Origin: Mastigias papua
Lineage: Eukaryota; Cnidaria; Scyphozoa; Rhizostomeae; Mastigiidae
Direction: 5' to 3'
DNA length: 64,000 bases
Assembly: GCA_964019165.1 (NCBI GenBank)
Contig: OZ025271.1
Location: forward strand, 5,334,570 to 5,398,569
Part shown: in pieces, positions 33,206 through 47,078 of the stretch
How the letters are laid out: each line of letters starts with the position of its first letter
Numbering within the stretch: the stretch's first letter is position 1
The notes under the pieces: generated by a model
Seen by the model: the letters and a program-made list of their open reading frames with translations, nothing else
What the model was told of the DNA's origin: nothing
Database searches by the model: none
Position numbers and translations under genes: made by a program

Positions 33206-34899
33206 AATTTGTATATATTTTCAGTTTGATCTGTGGAACTGTGGTATCAATAGTTAATTGGCAGAATTGTTACCTGTTGATGCCTGTGAGCTCCAAATAG
33301 CAGTTGTAGAGTGCATGATCTAAGCATCCCTGTTTTGTGCCTGATGCCAAAGAATTTTACTGCTATAGAAGTATAGTCACCTATGTCACCTGAGCATGTG
33401 ACACCATTTGCATAGAGGCTAGATAATATATGTGTAATATCAATCAGCAAGATAAATCTACTTATACTTTCTGGGGCTTAGAGATCAGGCTGCACTTTCA
33501 AAATAGTGAGATAACCCATCAGTAACAAGTTTCGAAAGATCATTAGTGTTCACAGCAAGATATTACCATAAGCTCATGTAAGCAGTTTGCCTTTACGTCA
33601 TTGCCCAATTTAGGAAGGATGGAAGTGAGGGTGAGTAGCCTGATACAATGCTTTTAATTGAACCTCCATTGGTAGTACATCAATAATATCACTAGAAGAC
33701 ATACATAAAAAAGGAACAATGTTGATATAATGGAAATCAGTTACTGATATCAGGTATCATTAGATTTAACATGTGTAAATTGGTGATATGTCAGGTGATA
33801 CATCTAACCAAGTCGCATATGTTACAATGCTAATGTGGTTGAAGAAGTTCTCTGAACATCAGCAGTTAATAAAGCAAGGAAAATTTTGAAAACAGATAAA
33901 TTTGAAGCTAACGACAAGCCAGTTTCAGGCTCATCACAAAGCTTCGGGCATCACGAGTTACTCTAAACAGCAACCATCAATGAAGTGAATAAAAAGTAGC
34001 CAATAAAAATACATATACATTGGTTAACTGGCAATCATATTCATGACTATGTTTGTATATTTCACAGTTCAAGAAGCTCAAATAATTTCTTTAATTTCTG
34101 TGAAATTTTGCATCTTTAAATTATAGAAGAGATGCAAAAAGTAGAAAACGTTGGACCTAATTTCAAACTTGTATCATATTTATTAGTTGTGAACATGTTG
34201 TAATTTAGATGGCTTGAAGAAGCTCTCTAGACAGCAGTAATAACAGATACAAGATCTATGGGAGAACCAGAGAGGAGACACTGGATATTTGCGAATGTGA
34301 CAATAAATGTACCATATGTTGTAGTTTTAATATATTGTTGTACAGTGGCGTAGCCAGCCGTAATTGGTTGGTTGTGCTATCAGCGATATATACAGGCATG
34401 GGCGGTGCCAGCCACCCATCTTGGCGTGGTTTTGGCATATGAAGCTTTGTTTGGTCATGCCCCTACACTAAACTATGCAAATAAAGGGTGAGAAAAAGCG
34501 ACATAGCTAAAAAGAAAAAGAGTTCTCCTCAAATTCAGACAACATACAAAATTGAGGAAGGAGACTACTGAAAGGATATGATCCCTAGTGTCCCCTGTGG
34601 CATCACTTCTGCATACAGACTTGCTGCAATGAACAATACCGACATGCCACTTAGTGATTCCTGATCATGGGTTTAGGAGGCTATAGATACAGTGGGCTAA
34701 TTTTTATACTTAAACACATGACAAAATACATCCACTGAATTCACTTCTCTTGCAGATTACATAAGTGTAGCAAATGAACAACATAAATACTTCCACTCTT
34801 TCAACAAATTCTTAATCATTAAAACAACTGACTTAAAAACTATTTACGTGTCAAACATCAATTGCTGCCTAAGTCACATTACAGCGGTCCACTACCACA
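33206..34899. other. Intergenic DNA
   Basis: No supported gene. At 34317-34342 a 26-bp stretch resembles the start of the Gypsy LTR at 47079. It is followed at 34343 by CAGTGGCGTAGCCAG, a typical transposon-terminus motif that has a 14/15 inverted match at 43596-43612. No complete element could be delimited. Confidence 0.4.
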
Positions 34900-35558
34900 T
34901 ACCGTAAATGACGAAATTAGCGCCCCCTGCCAAATGACCGCCCCTGTCAAATAAGCGCCCCTGGATAGAGACAAGTTTTGCAATAAGCGCTCCCTGTTTG
35001 AATAAGGGCCCCCCGAAGCAAACAAACGGGGTGCTTATTTGAATTTAGCAAAACAGCAAATTTTATTGTCAACATGTATTTCAATATACTTAAAAACAAG
35101 AAATCACTTTATAATTGGTCGTTTAATGATCTTGGCCTGCGTATAAGCTAACTCAAAATGAGAATAGTTCTTTTTATTCTTCAAAATTTCTGCCGAGAGA
35201 ACAGTGGCAACCCTCAAATCGTGAGTAAAATCTAAAAAATTCGCTGGAACGACAACTCCAACTTCGTGTTTCCTCAGTCCGGCAACCACAGCTGCAACAA
35301 AGTTTCCTCCTATGCTCTTCACAAAATAATCTATGAGACAAGAGAGTTCAATAGGGACATGACCAACACGGGTTCCATCTTTTCTATAAACTCCGATTGA
35401 ATGCTTATTATGACCTAAAACTTCTTCTCGGTTGTCTTTTTTGCAGTCCAACTTCTCCTTGAGCATGGAAGTCCAGTTGGTTTTATAAACATGGTGTCCT
35501 CCAGTAAAATGTATTTTTAAAATAAGCGCCTCGGGTGCTGATTTCGTCATTTACGGTA
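34900..35558. mobile_element. TA-flanked MITE carrying a HIRAN-like exon
   Basis: Perfect 18-bp inverted ends: TACCGTAAATGACGAAAT at 34900-34917 and its complement at 35541-35558. If the outer TA is the target duplication, the element begins CCGTAAATGACG. About 100 bp next to the left end is rich in GCGCCCC/AATAAGCGC units. The interior holds the minus-strand frame described separately. Confidence 0.8.
35104..35550 (-). CDS. HIRAN-like domain ORF within a MITE
   Basis: A 148-aa uninterrupted frame. The first dozen residues are encoded by the element's own inverted end. Residues about 15-105 contain HHVYKTNWTSMLKEKLDC, HNKHSIGVYRKDGTRVGHVP and IELSCLIDYF. The N-x2-A/S-I-x-V ... G-x-VGHVP pattern is that of HIRAN domains, small DNA-end-binding modules of HLTF-type helicases, also found alone. 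The C-terminal part has a VVVPANF strand and a helical end. No transposase motif is present. It may be a captured host exon or the remnant of the element's own protein. The lack of stops suggests recent origin or selection. Confidence 0.5.
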   Translation of the reverse strand: MTKSAPEALILKIHFTGGHHVYKTNWTSMLKEKLDCKKDNREEVLGHNKHSIGVYRKDGTRVGHVPIELSCLIDYFVKSIGGNFVAAVVAGLRKHEVGVVVPANFLDFTHDLRVATVLSAEILKNKKNYSHFELAYTQAKIIKRPIIK

Positions 35559-35742
35559 ATTGTGATTGAGACAAGCTGTAAAATACTAAATTTTGGGTTC
35601 ATTCTTTGCTCAAGTTTCCCATTAACTGTCATTTAGAAGGAAGTCATCTGGCACTGAAGCAGTTAATCAGTGGCTGGCAAAGGGAAAAACTGAAGAGTAT
35701 CATGCAGTTGCTACTCTCTTCTAAATGCCAAATGGACAAGGA

Positions 35743-35763
35743 GCAATATATATATATATATAA
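35743..35763. repeat. (TA)n at the 3' side of the first Penelope-like element
   Basis: About ten TA units directly beyond the Penelope 3' end. Confidence 0.9.
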
Positions 35764-35790
35764 TAAACCACAAATATAATATCCTTTCAG

Positions 35791-35820
35791 TAAACGTTTC
35801 GATTAGAATCTTCATCAGTA
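35791..35820 (-). ncRNA. Hammerhead-ribozyme-like core, PLE 1
   Basis: On the minus strand the sequence reads CTGATGA, then A, GAT-TCTA-ATC (a 3-bp stem with a 4-nt loop), then GAAAC. These are the two conserved boxes of the hammerhead catalytic core with stem II between them. Penelope-like elements are known to carry such ribozymes in their terminal repeats. The cleavage site and stems I/III were not delimited, so activity is not shown. Confidence 0.6.
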
Positions 35821-36100
35821 CTAAACTTACAATGGCATTGGCCTGCTTAAATTACCTACATAACAATGGGGTCACAATTGATATTACCTAAGGAGGACCT
35901 ACCTAGTAACACATGATATATTAAGAATCCATTATATGGGAAGGGCCGAAGCTGTGAAGTAAGAAACAAATGATGATAATACAGAGCATATAAGGTGATG
36001 CAAAGAGTGCGAGAAGTGTGAAGAAAAGAAGAATAGATGCTGGGTAGACGCAAATTGGACAAAAGAATCAATTAACGCTAGGAAAGTGCATAGGGGATTG

Positions 36101-36893
36101 CTAATGATCCGCATATCTGACGTTAATCCCCTCAGGCATAAAACTCTGTAGTCTACACTGCCATAATCTCTCCTTATGTCTAGAAACTCCAAATACCCTA
36201 TCAATAATTTGAAAACTAACATCCTCTAAAGATCCATGATGGTTGGCTTCTGTAAAATGTCTAAGCAACTCTGCCTGCGTCACTGCTACTCAACTAGAAA
36301 ACTTCCTACTAGACGAGTTATAATTATTAAACCTGGCTCTAAATGATGCAAAGGTGCTACCTACATACTGCTTACCCCATACCTTACAGCCTAATAAATA
36401 CACTACCCCTGAAAAATCGCAATATTAAGTCACTATTTATATCGAACTCCCTACCTGAAAAATTACATCTTAACCCACTACCCGTTGACATATAACTGCA
36501 AACTTGACATCGCGCTTTACCACACCTAAAACAACCCCTAACTCCTTCTGTCCGAATCCTAGGAAACTTGGCTCTAACGAGATTATCCTTCATATTTAGT
36601 GCCCGTCTGAAGACCACAAGAGGCTGCTCTTTAAAGGCCATCCTGTGTTCTTCAGACGCTTCTAACATGCTATGGAGTTTCCTAATTATGCCCCTAAGCT
36701 CATCAAGTGCTGGATGGAATGTAACTACTAATGGAACCTGATCCTTTCTCTTGTCATTACATCTACCGTCCTGGTTAAAATGTCTTTCTCTCTCTAAACT
36801 GCTAGCACGAACTATCTGCTCCCTAACGAAATCCTCCTTATAACCCCTATCTACTAACCAACTCACTAACGCCTCCGACCTCTTTCTGAACAA
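36101..36893 (-). pseudogene. PLE 1 GIY-YIG endonuclease and linker
   Basis: Frame 36893-36384 carries the linker between RT and endonuclease: AFKEQPLVVFRRALNMKDNL, then the Cys cluster GCFRCGKARCQVC. The GIY-YIG core follows in a shifted frame at about 36365-36420 (GVVYLLGCKVWGKQYVGS), containing the YVGS variant of YIG. Frame 36283-36101 ends the domain with LLRHFTEANHHGSLEDVSF and LWQCRLQSFMPEGINV. The nuclease nicks target DNA for primed reverse transcription. Frameshifts near 36290 and 36420 inactivate the copy. Confidence 0.85.
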
Positions 36894-37736
36894 ATTCTTC
36901 TAATTCTAAGAGCCTGTCCATATGGGATTACTTTTTTCACGTGCCATGGGTGACAAGAGCTCCTCTGCAATTACTGCTGTGTATCAGTAGATTTACAGTA
37001 GAGATCTGTCTCCAAGGCCCGTCCCTTTCTACTTACTAAAACATCCAAATAACTGACACTATCCCTTGATTTCTCTGTTGTAAACTTTATTGTTTGATGA
37101 TAACTATTAATATACTCTACAAAACTACATAACTTCTCCTCACCATGTGTCCAAATAAAAAACACATCATCAATGTACCTGTACCAAATCCAAGGCTTAA
37201 CTTCACAATTGTTCAACATATCTTCTTCTAAACTGGACATAAACAAATTGGCATATGCCGGAGCAAACGTTGTGCCTATTGCGGTTCCTAACTTCTGCTT
37301 ATACACTTTACCATTATACTCAAACACATTACTATCTAATACTAATTTGCGTATACTAACTAATGACTCTGACAAACTGACGGATTCTGCCTTGTGTCCA
37401 GGGCTTTACGCATCGCCTCCAAACCTTCACCATGTGGAATATTAGGGTAGAGGCCCACAACATCCGCTGTACAAGCAAGGCATTGTCCGGAATTTCACGT
37501 AACTTAGCTAACGACAGAAAATGATTAGTGTCCTTAACAAATGATTTACTCTTACTAACTAAAGGATTAAGGTGGAAGTCCAAATATTCTGAAATATGCT
37601 CTGTAGCTGTACCACAATTACTAATAACCGGTCTACCTACAACATCTGACAATCCCTTATGTATCTTAGGCAACAAATCAAATCGACCCAACTTCGAACC
37701 TCTAGCCTGCAAGTACTCAGCCTCCTTATACGACAA
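36894..37736 (-). pseudogene. PLE 1 reverse transcriptase (partial, broken)
   Basis: Frame 37736-37356 has FDLLPKIHKGLSDVVGRPVI and FLSLAKLREIPDNALLV. After a shift, frame 37375-36971 has the QKLGTAIGTTFAPAYANLFM block, the catalytic YRYIDDVFFIW (about 37150-37180) and SVSYLDVLVSRKG. These are the RT motifs typical of Penelope-like elements, which are related to telomerase RT. The region before the first block is absent, and at least two frameshifts (about 37360-37470 and 36900-36970) are present. Confidence 0.85.
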
Positions 37737-37751
37737 AGCCTGTTCACAAAC

Positions 37752-37768
37752 CTATATATATATATATG
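37752..37768. repeat. (TA)n between two retroelement fragments
   Basis: Short TA run separating PLE 1 from the plus-strand fragment at 37770. Confidence 0.85.
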
Positions 37769-37769
37769 C

Positions 37770-38460
37770 GAACTTGTAGGCCTCTACTTACTTGACAAAC
37801 TCTCACCATTAATCGACAGAGAAAATGTAGGACTATATAGAGATGATGGTCTTGCTGTAGTAAAGAATTCAAATGGCCCAAAACTTGAGGAAGGACATTA
37901 TAGCAATTATTAAAAATGAACACCAACACTATAAAACTGAGTTATAGCTGCACAACAAACATAGCCAACAACATCAAAAGGGATAATAATAAAATATTAA
38001 ATGGCGACACAGAGAATAACTCCCCCATGTGCAACTGTAGAAGAAAGATCTCCTGTCCCCTTAATGGGAATAGCCAAGCAAAATATTTACTATACAGAGC
38101 CGATGTGTCGACATGTAATGACCAAAAAATATATTATGGACAGTGCGAGGGCGATTTCAAAACAAGATATAACAATCACATGAAATCCTTCAGAAATAAG
38201 CCTACATAAATGAAACGGAATAATCCAAACATATATGGATGCTTAAAAGCAACGACATCGAGCACCAAATCAAATGGAGTATAGCCGCCCGTGCACCACC
38301 TTATACAGTAGGTTCAAGGAGATGCATCCTTTGCCTAACTGAAAAAGTAGCCATCTTAAGATCAAATCCACGTGGCCTATTAAATTGAAGAACTGAACTA
38401 TTGTCCACATGCAGACACAGAAACAAATACCTATTATGCAACCTCAAATAAGGTCCGTTG
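37770..38460 (+). pseudogene. GIY-YIG retroelement, second lineage, internally deleted
   Basis: It starts in RT with [15 protein letters not shown] and the block ENVGLYRDDGLAVVKN. It then jumps, apparently by internal deletion near 37900, to frame 37916-38209. That frame holds CNCRRKISCPLNGNSQAKYL and the nuclease core KIYYGQCEGDFKTRYNNH. The rest continues in other frames to about 38455 (WSIAARAPPY, RCILCLTEK). The same protein family is encoded on the opposite strand at 38846-40400. It is a Penelope-like relative judged by the RT plus GIY-YIG layout, but clearly distinct from PLE 1 and PLE 2. Confidence 0.7.
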
Positions 38461-38472
38461 TAGTTGTTAGAT

Positions 38473-38498
38473 CGACTCGAATCGAATCGAATCGAATC
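38473..38498. repeat. (TCGAA)n short tandem repeat
   Basis: About five units of TCGAA in CGACTCGAATCGAATCGAAT, possibly the end of the preceding retroelement fragment. Confidence 0.8.
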
Positions 38499-38632
38499 GT
38501 TCTTGTAACTAGGTATATTTCGAATATCATTTAACGATATCTTGTATTTAGCCTCACGATTGGAAACATGAAACTTAAAGTTGCTACAGCGCGTTCTTGA
38601 TCACTATTTTATTCTTATACACATACATGTAC

Positions 38633-38752
<120 letters not shown>

Positions 38753-38845
38753 TACAATTCAAATCCACAATGTAGTTACTTAAAGTTACGTGTTTCCACT
38801 CATCAGGCTACTAACATGAAGCTCTTTATGCATCGTTATTTAACG

Positions 38846-40400
38846 TTACCTAATACTACGCTGGGGGGATGGAAGATTACAAAATAAGTGTTTATTTCTA
38901 TGGCGACATTTCGATATAAGTTCTGTACTTTTGTTTAGCAGACCCCTTGGGCTAGCTCTTATAATTACGGATTTTTCTGTCAAGCAAAGTGCGCATCTTC
39001 TTGAACCACTTTTATAGGGAGGAGCCCTGGCAACTATGCACCAATTTATTTTGTAATCTTTATTGCAATCCTTTAGCATCCACACACGTTTAGACAATTC
39101 GGTATCGTTTACGTATTTTCTGTGCTTGAAAGACTTGGTGTGATTGTTGTATCTTGTTTTGAAGTCACCTTCGCACTGACCATAATACACATGGCTGTCA
39201 CTATCTGTTGTTACAACTGCATTGTATACTAGGCACTTTTCTTGGCAGTCTCCATTAAGTGGGCAGTTGGTGTTATTCCTGCAGTTGCATTTTGGACAAT
39301 CTTTCTTTATGTCACTTGCAGTATTTGGGAGTTGTGTTTTTTGATGTTGTTTATCATGTTGGTGGTGCAGCTGTAACTTACTTTTATTGTGCTTAGGCTG
39401 AAGATTTTGTGGAATTTATGATGTCTGGGGAAGTGCTGTTTTACTATGCGGAGGAAGGCTTTGCCAAGTCTAGTTCTCACACTCTTATTGAAAAGGGGAG
39501 TGAACCAAATGACTTTACTTTTTCGCTGTGTGCTTTGGTTGGTGTTGTGCTCCTTTTCATACGAGAGGTTATGGCTATATCCGCTGCTCTTCAGCGCAGA
39601 ATCATAAATGCCTTTAGCATTTTCAAATTAATTTTTGATGGATGATAACTCCTGCAGCCGTTTGTTGACCATGTTTGGAAGCTCCTTTTTTATTGATGAT
39701 GGGTGGTTTGAGTTGACATTGATATACCATGGGTAGTTGTCAGGTTTTCTGTAAGGAGACTATGACCCGTTTGCAAGGTTTAGAGACACATCCAAAAAAT
39801 CAGTTTCTGTCAGGTTTGTGTCAATGGTTATTGATAGGCCTTCACTCTTAAATACTGATATTATGTCCTTCCTCAACCGGTCTAACTTAGGTCCGCTGGG
39901 ATGATATACTACAGCCAGTCGGTCGTCTCTATATAGTCCTATCTAATCTCTGGATATTAATGATGACAGTCGGTCCAGTAAGTACAGCCCCACAAGTTCA
40001 CATACCTCTGCTCCATCATAGGATCCCACTGACACGTCAAACATGGGGTTGCTTTGATTCTTGATCCGTTGAAGAGAAGAGACTTTCTTGCATGCTTAAT
40101 GATGGTAATCGCTTTGTCAGGGATGGTAGTAAACCCGCTTGCGTAATTAAGTGAGTTATTGAGTAAGCCTTCGGAAATGGCAATGTCGAATTTTAATTAC
40201 ATACAATCGCGATTTCATCATCGATATATACAACATCGAATCCCGATTTTCTTTTGTACTTGATGGAACTGAACCATTGTATGACGCTTGAAGTGTTTCT
40301 CCACTGGTTGGCATTGGTAATGGTTGTGATGTCTTGTACGATTTTATCCAAGTATGTTTTTGCTACAAGCCCCATTTCACTTTTTGATTGATTGATAAGC
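38846..40400 (-). pseudogene. GIY-YIG retroelement, second lineage, RT to endonuclease
   Basis: Read from 40400 downward: NQWRNTSSVIQWFSSIKYKR (40300-40240), a VYIDDEIAIVC-like piece at about 40195, and a GLYRDDRLAVVYHPSGPKLD block at about 39950-39885. A shaft of RT C-terminal pieces follows, with KKELPNMVNKRLQELSS (39700-39650). Then come the Cys-rich CNCRN...CPLNGDC block (39290-39235) and the frame 39190-38846 with YYGQCEGDFKTRYNNHTKSF and a RRCALCLTEKSVIIRA end. Many stops and shifts occur. It lies head-to-head with the plus-strand copy at 37770-38460, with a (TA)n array between. Confidence 0.72.
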
Positions 40401-40556
40401 CTGCATGGTAAATTGCGAGTGAAATTGTCTTTGTGGTCCTAATAATATGTTTTTGATAAGTAGCTACATTGTGGATTTGACTTGTATACTCTATCACATC
40501 GCTCTACGCTATTATTGAGCACTCTCTACAAACCTTGGAACGTGACTATACTTACA

Positions 40557-40965
<409 letters not shown>

Positions 40966-41054
40966 TTTAATTTTCTCCTGGTTTTTCTGAACATTATATC
41001 AACCTTTCCGTTTGCACCAAAAAAGGAGAAATCCTGGTTACTCACTAGCTACTG

Positions 41055-41617
<563 letters not shown>

Positions 41618-42062
41618 GATTATTATTTATTTGAGTTGGCTGGTGTATTCTATATGTATTCACTATTTATCCTGCTCTTTTAATTTTATGTTATGGTTTC
41701 TACTTTTATTCAGTTATGCTTGTCTATTAAATTATTTATGTCGCACCTTTTCTTACGATATCTCCCTCCTCTCAATATCGTCCTTTCTAGGTCATATTGG
41801 GTTTCCTTTTCATTTTATGTTACTTCACACCCACTTTGTTCTCGCATGGTTTTCTCTATACCCCGCTGGGACGGTAGGTATCAGCTTCTCCAACACCCTT
41901 TTCTCTTATGCTAAATATAATTTCCCTTCCATTCAATTTCAAATGCTATCCATTGTAAGCCCAGTTTCATTGTATAAAGTGTTCTATTGTCGTAAGTTAA
42001 TTAGATATTGTTCCTTTGTTTTTATCGTTATATGTGCGCTGTATGTACCTGGAATGTTATAA
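41618..42062 (+). other. 3' untranslated region of PLE 2
   Basis: T-rich non-coding sequence between the endonuclease stop and the ribozyme-like core. Frames at 41631-42062 are hydrophobic by composition and not supported as genes. Confidence 0.6.
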
Positions 42063-42087
42063 CTGATGAAGGCTTGTGCCGAAACGT
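42063..42087 (+). ncRNA. Hammerhead-ribozyme-like core, PLE 2
   Basis: CTGATGA at 42063-42069, then A, GGC-TTGT-GCC (a 3-bp stem with a 4-nt loop), then GAAA at 42081-42084. Compared with PLE 1, stem II changed on both sides (GAT/ATC versus GGC/GCC), which keeps pairing and supports a structured RNA. Confidence 0.62.
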
Positions 42088-42160
42088 TTTAAGAGTTGGA
42101 ATTTTTTCTTGAGGGTCTATTTATGTCTTTAAAAATTTCTTTATGATTGCAGCAATTTGA

Positions 42161-43605
<1,445 letters not shown>

Positions 43606-43625
43606 CTCTGTGCAAAGTCAGAAAA

Positions 43626-45556
43626 AACGAAATCGTCGTGAAATATTCAACACTTTTCAATTTGATTCAGATGAAGATCGTATGAAAATCGATCGTATTA
43701 TGCAGAGATTTGATGATTTTTGCAGCCCGTAGAAGAATATAACTATGCTACGAAACAAGTTTTTCATTCTCCGGCAATCTGAGGGGCAACGATTTTCCGA
43801 TTTTGTAACAGAATTACGCGAACTAGGCGAAGAATGTCAATTTGGGGAACTTAAAGATTCCTTAATTCGGGACTTAATCATTCATGGTTTGCTTGATGGC
43901 AGGTTACGAGAAAGGATGCTTCGCGGACCTGATTTGGATTTGATAAAAGCCATAAAGTTAGGACAAGCTGCCGAGGAAGGGGAACAACACACAAAAGAAC
44001 TGTCGTCTGAAATGAACTCGCAAGTACCCGTCCATCACGTAAACAAGAATACCAAAGCAGTGAAGTCTCAAATGCCTAAATCTCGAGCTGGATACAATAA
44101 ATCTTCCATGATTAACAATTGTAAATTCTGCGTAAAATCTCATAAGCGAGGAGAATGCCCAGCCCATGATCGCAAATGCCATAAATGCAAGAAAGATAAG
44201 CATTTCACAAAGTTTTGCCCCAGTAGGAGAGTGCATCATATTGCTCACGATGATCCTTTGTCCAATGAAGGTGATGATGATTCAGAATTTTATATTGGTG
44301 TAATTAATTCTTCCAACGTTGAGTATGCTATCATCAGCGACATGGAACAGGAACGTAAAATACAGACTGCCCAACAAGATGTCAAATCTTTTGACTGGTT
44401 AGTGAATTTATGCATTAATCATCGCATCATAGAATTCAAAATTGATACAGGTGCACAATGTAATGTTTTACCAGAAAGTAGTTGTTCCCTTCTACGTCCA
44501 AGACCTAAAATCCATTCGTTTACAATCAGTTTATCTGTGTATAATGGGTCTGATATACGAGTAAAAGGAAAATTTATTGCCAATATCAAGTACAAAGATA
44601 ATCATACAGTTCCAGTGATGTTTGTTGTAGTTGATAGCATTTCAATGCTACTAATTGGTCTGCAAACCAGTGAAAAGTTAAGTTGCATCAAGAGAGTAAT
44701 GGTGGTTGATAATGTCTACAATCTTTACCAAGATCTAATCAACAAGTTTGACGATTGCTTTGGTAAGTTAGGTGTGTTACCTAGAGAATACTACATTACG
44801 TTGAAAGATGACGTTACACCTGTTGTTATGCCACCGAGAAAAAGTCCAGTCGCATTAAAAGACAAACTTAATGAAGAATTGGACAAAATGGTTCAAAAAG
44901 ATGTTATTGTGCCAATTCGAAAGCCTACTGATTGGGTTAATAGCCTTGTAATTGTTGAGAAAAGTAACGGAAAGCTCCGAATTTGTTTAGATCCCCGACC
45001 TCTGAATAAAGCAGTAAAAAGAGAGCACTTCCAACTTCCCGCAACTGAAGATATTTTGTCTCAGATGTCTGGAGCACGGTATTTTTCAAAGCTTGATGCT
45101 TCTCAAGGTTACTGGCACATACAGGTTGACGAAGAGAGCTCAAGGTTACTCACATTTGCAACACCATTCGGGCGGTATCGTTTCAAAAGACTTCTGTTTG
45201 GTATTCATTCTGCCAGTGAGATCTTTCAGGTGGAAATTGCGAATTTTATTGCTGGTATTCAGGTAGCAAACTTACAAGATGATATTATTGTTTGGGGAAA
45301 TTCTAAATTAGAGTACGATAATCGATTAGAGCGAGTTCTCAAAAGGATATCCAGCGCAGGGCTTAAGTTGAACAAGGAGAAGTGCAGATTTGGTGAGAAG
45401 GAAATTGTATTTTTGGGTCATGTTGTGTCTAGTGGTGGTGTCAAGGCTGATCCAGCGAAAGTTTCATCAGTTCGTGAAATGCCTATTCCTCAAAGCAAAA
45501 AGGAACTGCAAAGTTTTTTTGGGTATGGTGACATACCCTGGAAAATTCGTCAATAA
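43626..45556 (+). pseudogene. Gypsy 1 gag, protease and reverse transcriptase
   Basis: Gag begins upstream of the TAG at 43729 (FNTFQFDSDEDRMKIDRIMQ) and continues in frame 43745-45556, with EGQRFSDFVTELRELGEECQ and a cysteine-rich nucleic-acid-binding region CKFCVKSHKRGECP plus CHKCKKDKHFTKFC. Protease has FKIDTGAQCNVLP (44435-44475). RT has LRICLDPRPLNKAVK, YFSKLDASQGYWHI, the FGRYRFKRLLFGIHSA block and the catalytic NLQDDIIVWG (45270-45300). A frameshift at about 45520 (FFGYGDIPWKIRQ) ends the frame. Confidence 0.88.
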
Positions 45557-46098
45557 TTTATCAAAGTTAACAGCTCCACTCTGATCACTTTAGATCAAAG
45601 ATTCTGTATGGTCTTTACAAGAGTCACAGCTTGATGCTATTAAAAGATTAAAAGACGTACTTGCAACAGTTCCAGTTCTCAGCTTATACAATTCCTCTCA
45701 ACCCACCAGGATTTCAGTAGATGCTATTTTTCATGGACCTGGAGCTATATTAGAGCAGCAAGGTAAAGATGCAATCTGGAAACCTGTTGGATTTGCATCC
45801 AGAACTTTGACTCCTGCTGAACGTAAATTTGCTCAAATTGAGAAGGAAACGTTGGCAATAATTTTCGCATGTGAAAATGTCACCAATATTTGTATGGGAG
45901 ATCATTTGTCGTTCTCAGTGATAACCCCGACCGTTAAAGTCTATTTTCTCTAAGTCGATAACCCAATGCCCTCCAAGAATTCAGCGATTCATCTTACATC
46001 TTCAGAAATATCACTTTGATCTTGACTTTGTACCCAGTAAAAGGATGATTGGTTCAGATGTTCTCAGTCGCGCACATCTTGATGAAGCAAAGTGAGAG
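45557..46098 (+). pseudogene. Gypsy 1 RNase H remnant
   Basis: In frames shifted from RT, the sequence encodes SVDAIFHGPGAILEQQGKDA-like and FASRTLTPAERKFAQIEKET segments, then a frameshift near 45905. The tail PRIQRFILHLQKYHFDLDF and SDVLSRAHL follows. These are the RNase H and tether blocks of Ty3/Gypsy. A TGA at about 46096 follows. Confidence 0.75.
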
Positions 46099-46224
46099 AT
46101 ACCTGAATCCGAAATGGAACTTTATGTTCACTCAATAATCACGAACTTGCCTGTGAGTGAACAACGGTGGAAGCAGCTACAATCTGAAACTGCGAAAGAT
46201 TCAACATTGCAACTACTTGATAGT

Positions 46225-46929
46225 TACACTCTTTATGGCTGACCTTCAACGATTGATTATGGCGGACCAGAGTTCTCTAGTTATAGTTTATCTATTTTTG
46301 CTCAACAGTTTGATTTTAAGCATAGCCCATCAAGTCCAAGATATCCTCAATCAAATGGGTTGATAGAGCGCACCATAAAAACAGTAAAGAACACCTTGCG
46401 CAAAGCTGTTCAAAGTGGAGATGATTTGTATCTCAGTATTTTAGCTCTTCGCACAACACCAACTAAATGAAACAATGAATCTCCTGCCTATGTGTTAATG
46501 AAAAGGAATCCAAGGACACTACTTCCCTGTTTGGCATTTCCTCATCACTCAAAATCTGAGCAGAAATTGTTTCCCAGCAGAAAATTATTATACACCAAAC
46601 AGTACTACAATGAGCAATCTAAAGATTTGCCACCTCTGTCATTAAATGACACTGTGGGGATTCGTCATAAAGACAATTGGATTTCAAAGGGTACAGTTAC
46701 CAAAAAATGTGTCCAACCAAGATTATATGAAGTGCAGATACAAAAAGGTACAATACTTCGACCTAATCAACCCCATCTGTTGAAAACAAATGAACCTTTT
46801 GAGAAAAACTGTGCCATTGATTATGATGACATTACTGTTAATGATAATTCTCAACCACAAACAAATATAGTTTCAGCATCAGAGAACATTCAGTCCTCAA
46901 AGAGTCCAGAAAAGCAAATGTCATCATAG
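46225..46929 (+). pseudogene. Gypsy 1 integrase C-terminal half
   Basis: Starts within the core at PSTIDYGGPEFSS (the DNGxxF block, Asp-Asn altered to Asp-Tyr) and SPRYPQSNGLIERTIKTVK (catalytic Glu). Then RTTPTK, a TGA at 46468, and frame 46492-46929 with the C-terminal LNDTVGIRHKDNWISKGTV and VQIQKGTILRPNQPHL. The zinc-binding domain and first catalytic Asp region are missing. Confidence 0.78.
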
Positions 46930-47078
46930 CAAGATAAAGACACTATAAGAACCCAGTTTTATAAAACAAGATCAGGTCGTATTGCTAAACCACCAAACAA
47001 CCTGAACTTATGATGGACATTTTTATGGACATTATTTATTTATGGAGAATGGACTGTTCTTCTCAAAAGGGGAGATGG

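Larger units (their letters stand above)
35764..37751 (-). mobile_element. Penelope-like element 1 (5'-truncated)
   Basis: Minus-strand element with reverse transcriptase (36894-37736), GIY-YIG endonuclease (36101-36893), a ~280-bp 3' UTR and a hammerhead-like core (35791-35820). It is bounded on both sides by TA repeats (35743-35763 and 37752-37768). The RT N-terminus is missing. The order RT then GIY-YIG is canonical for Penelope-like elements. Confidence 0.88.
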
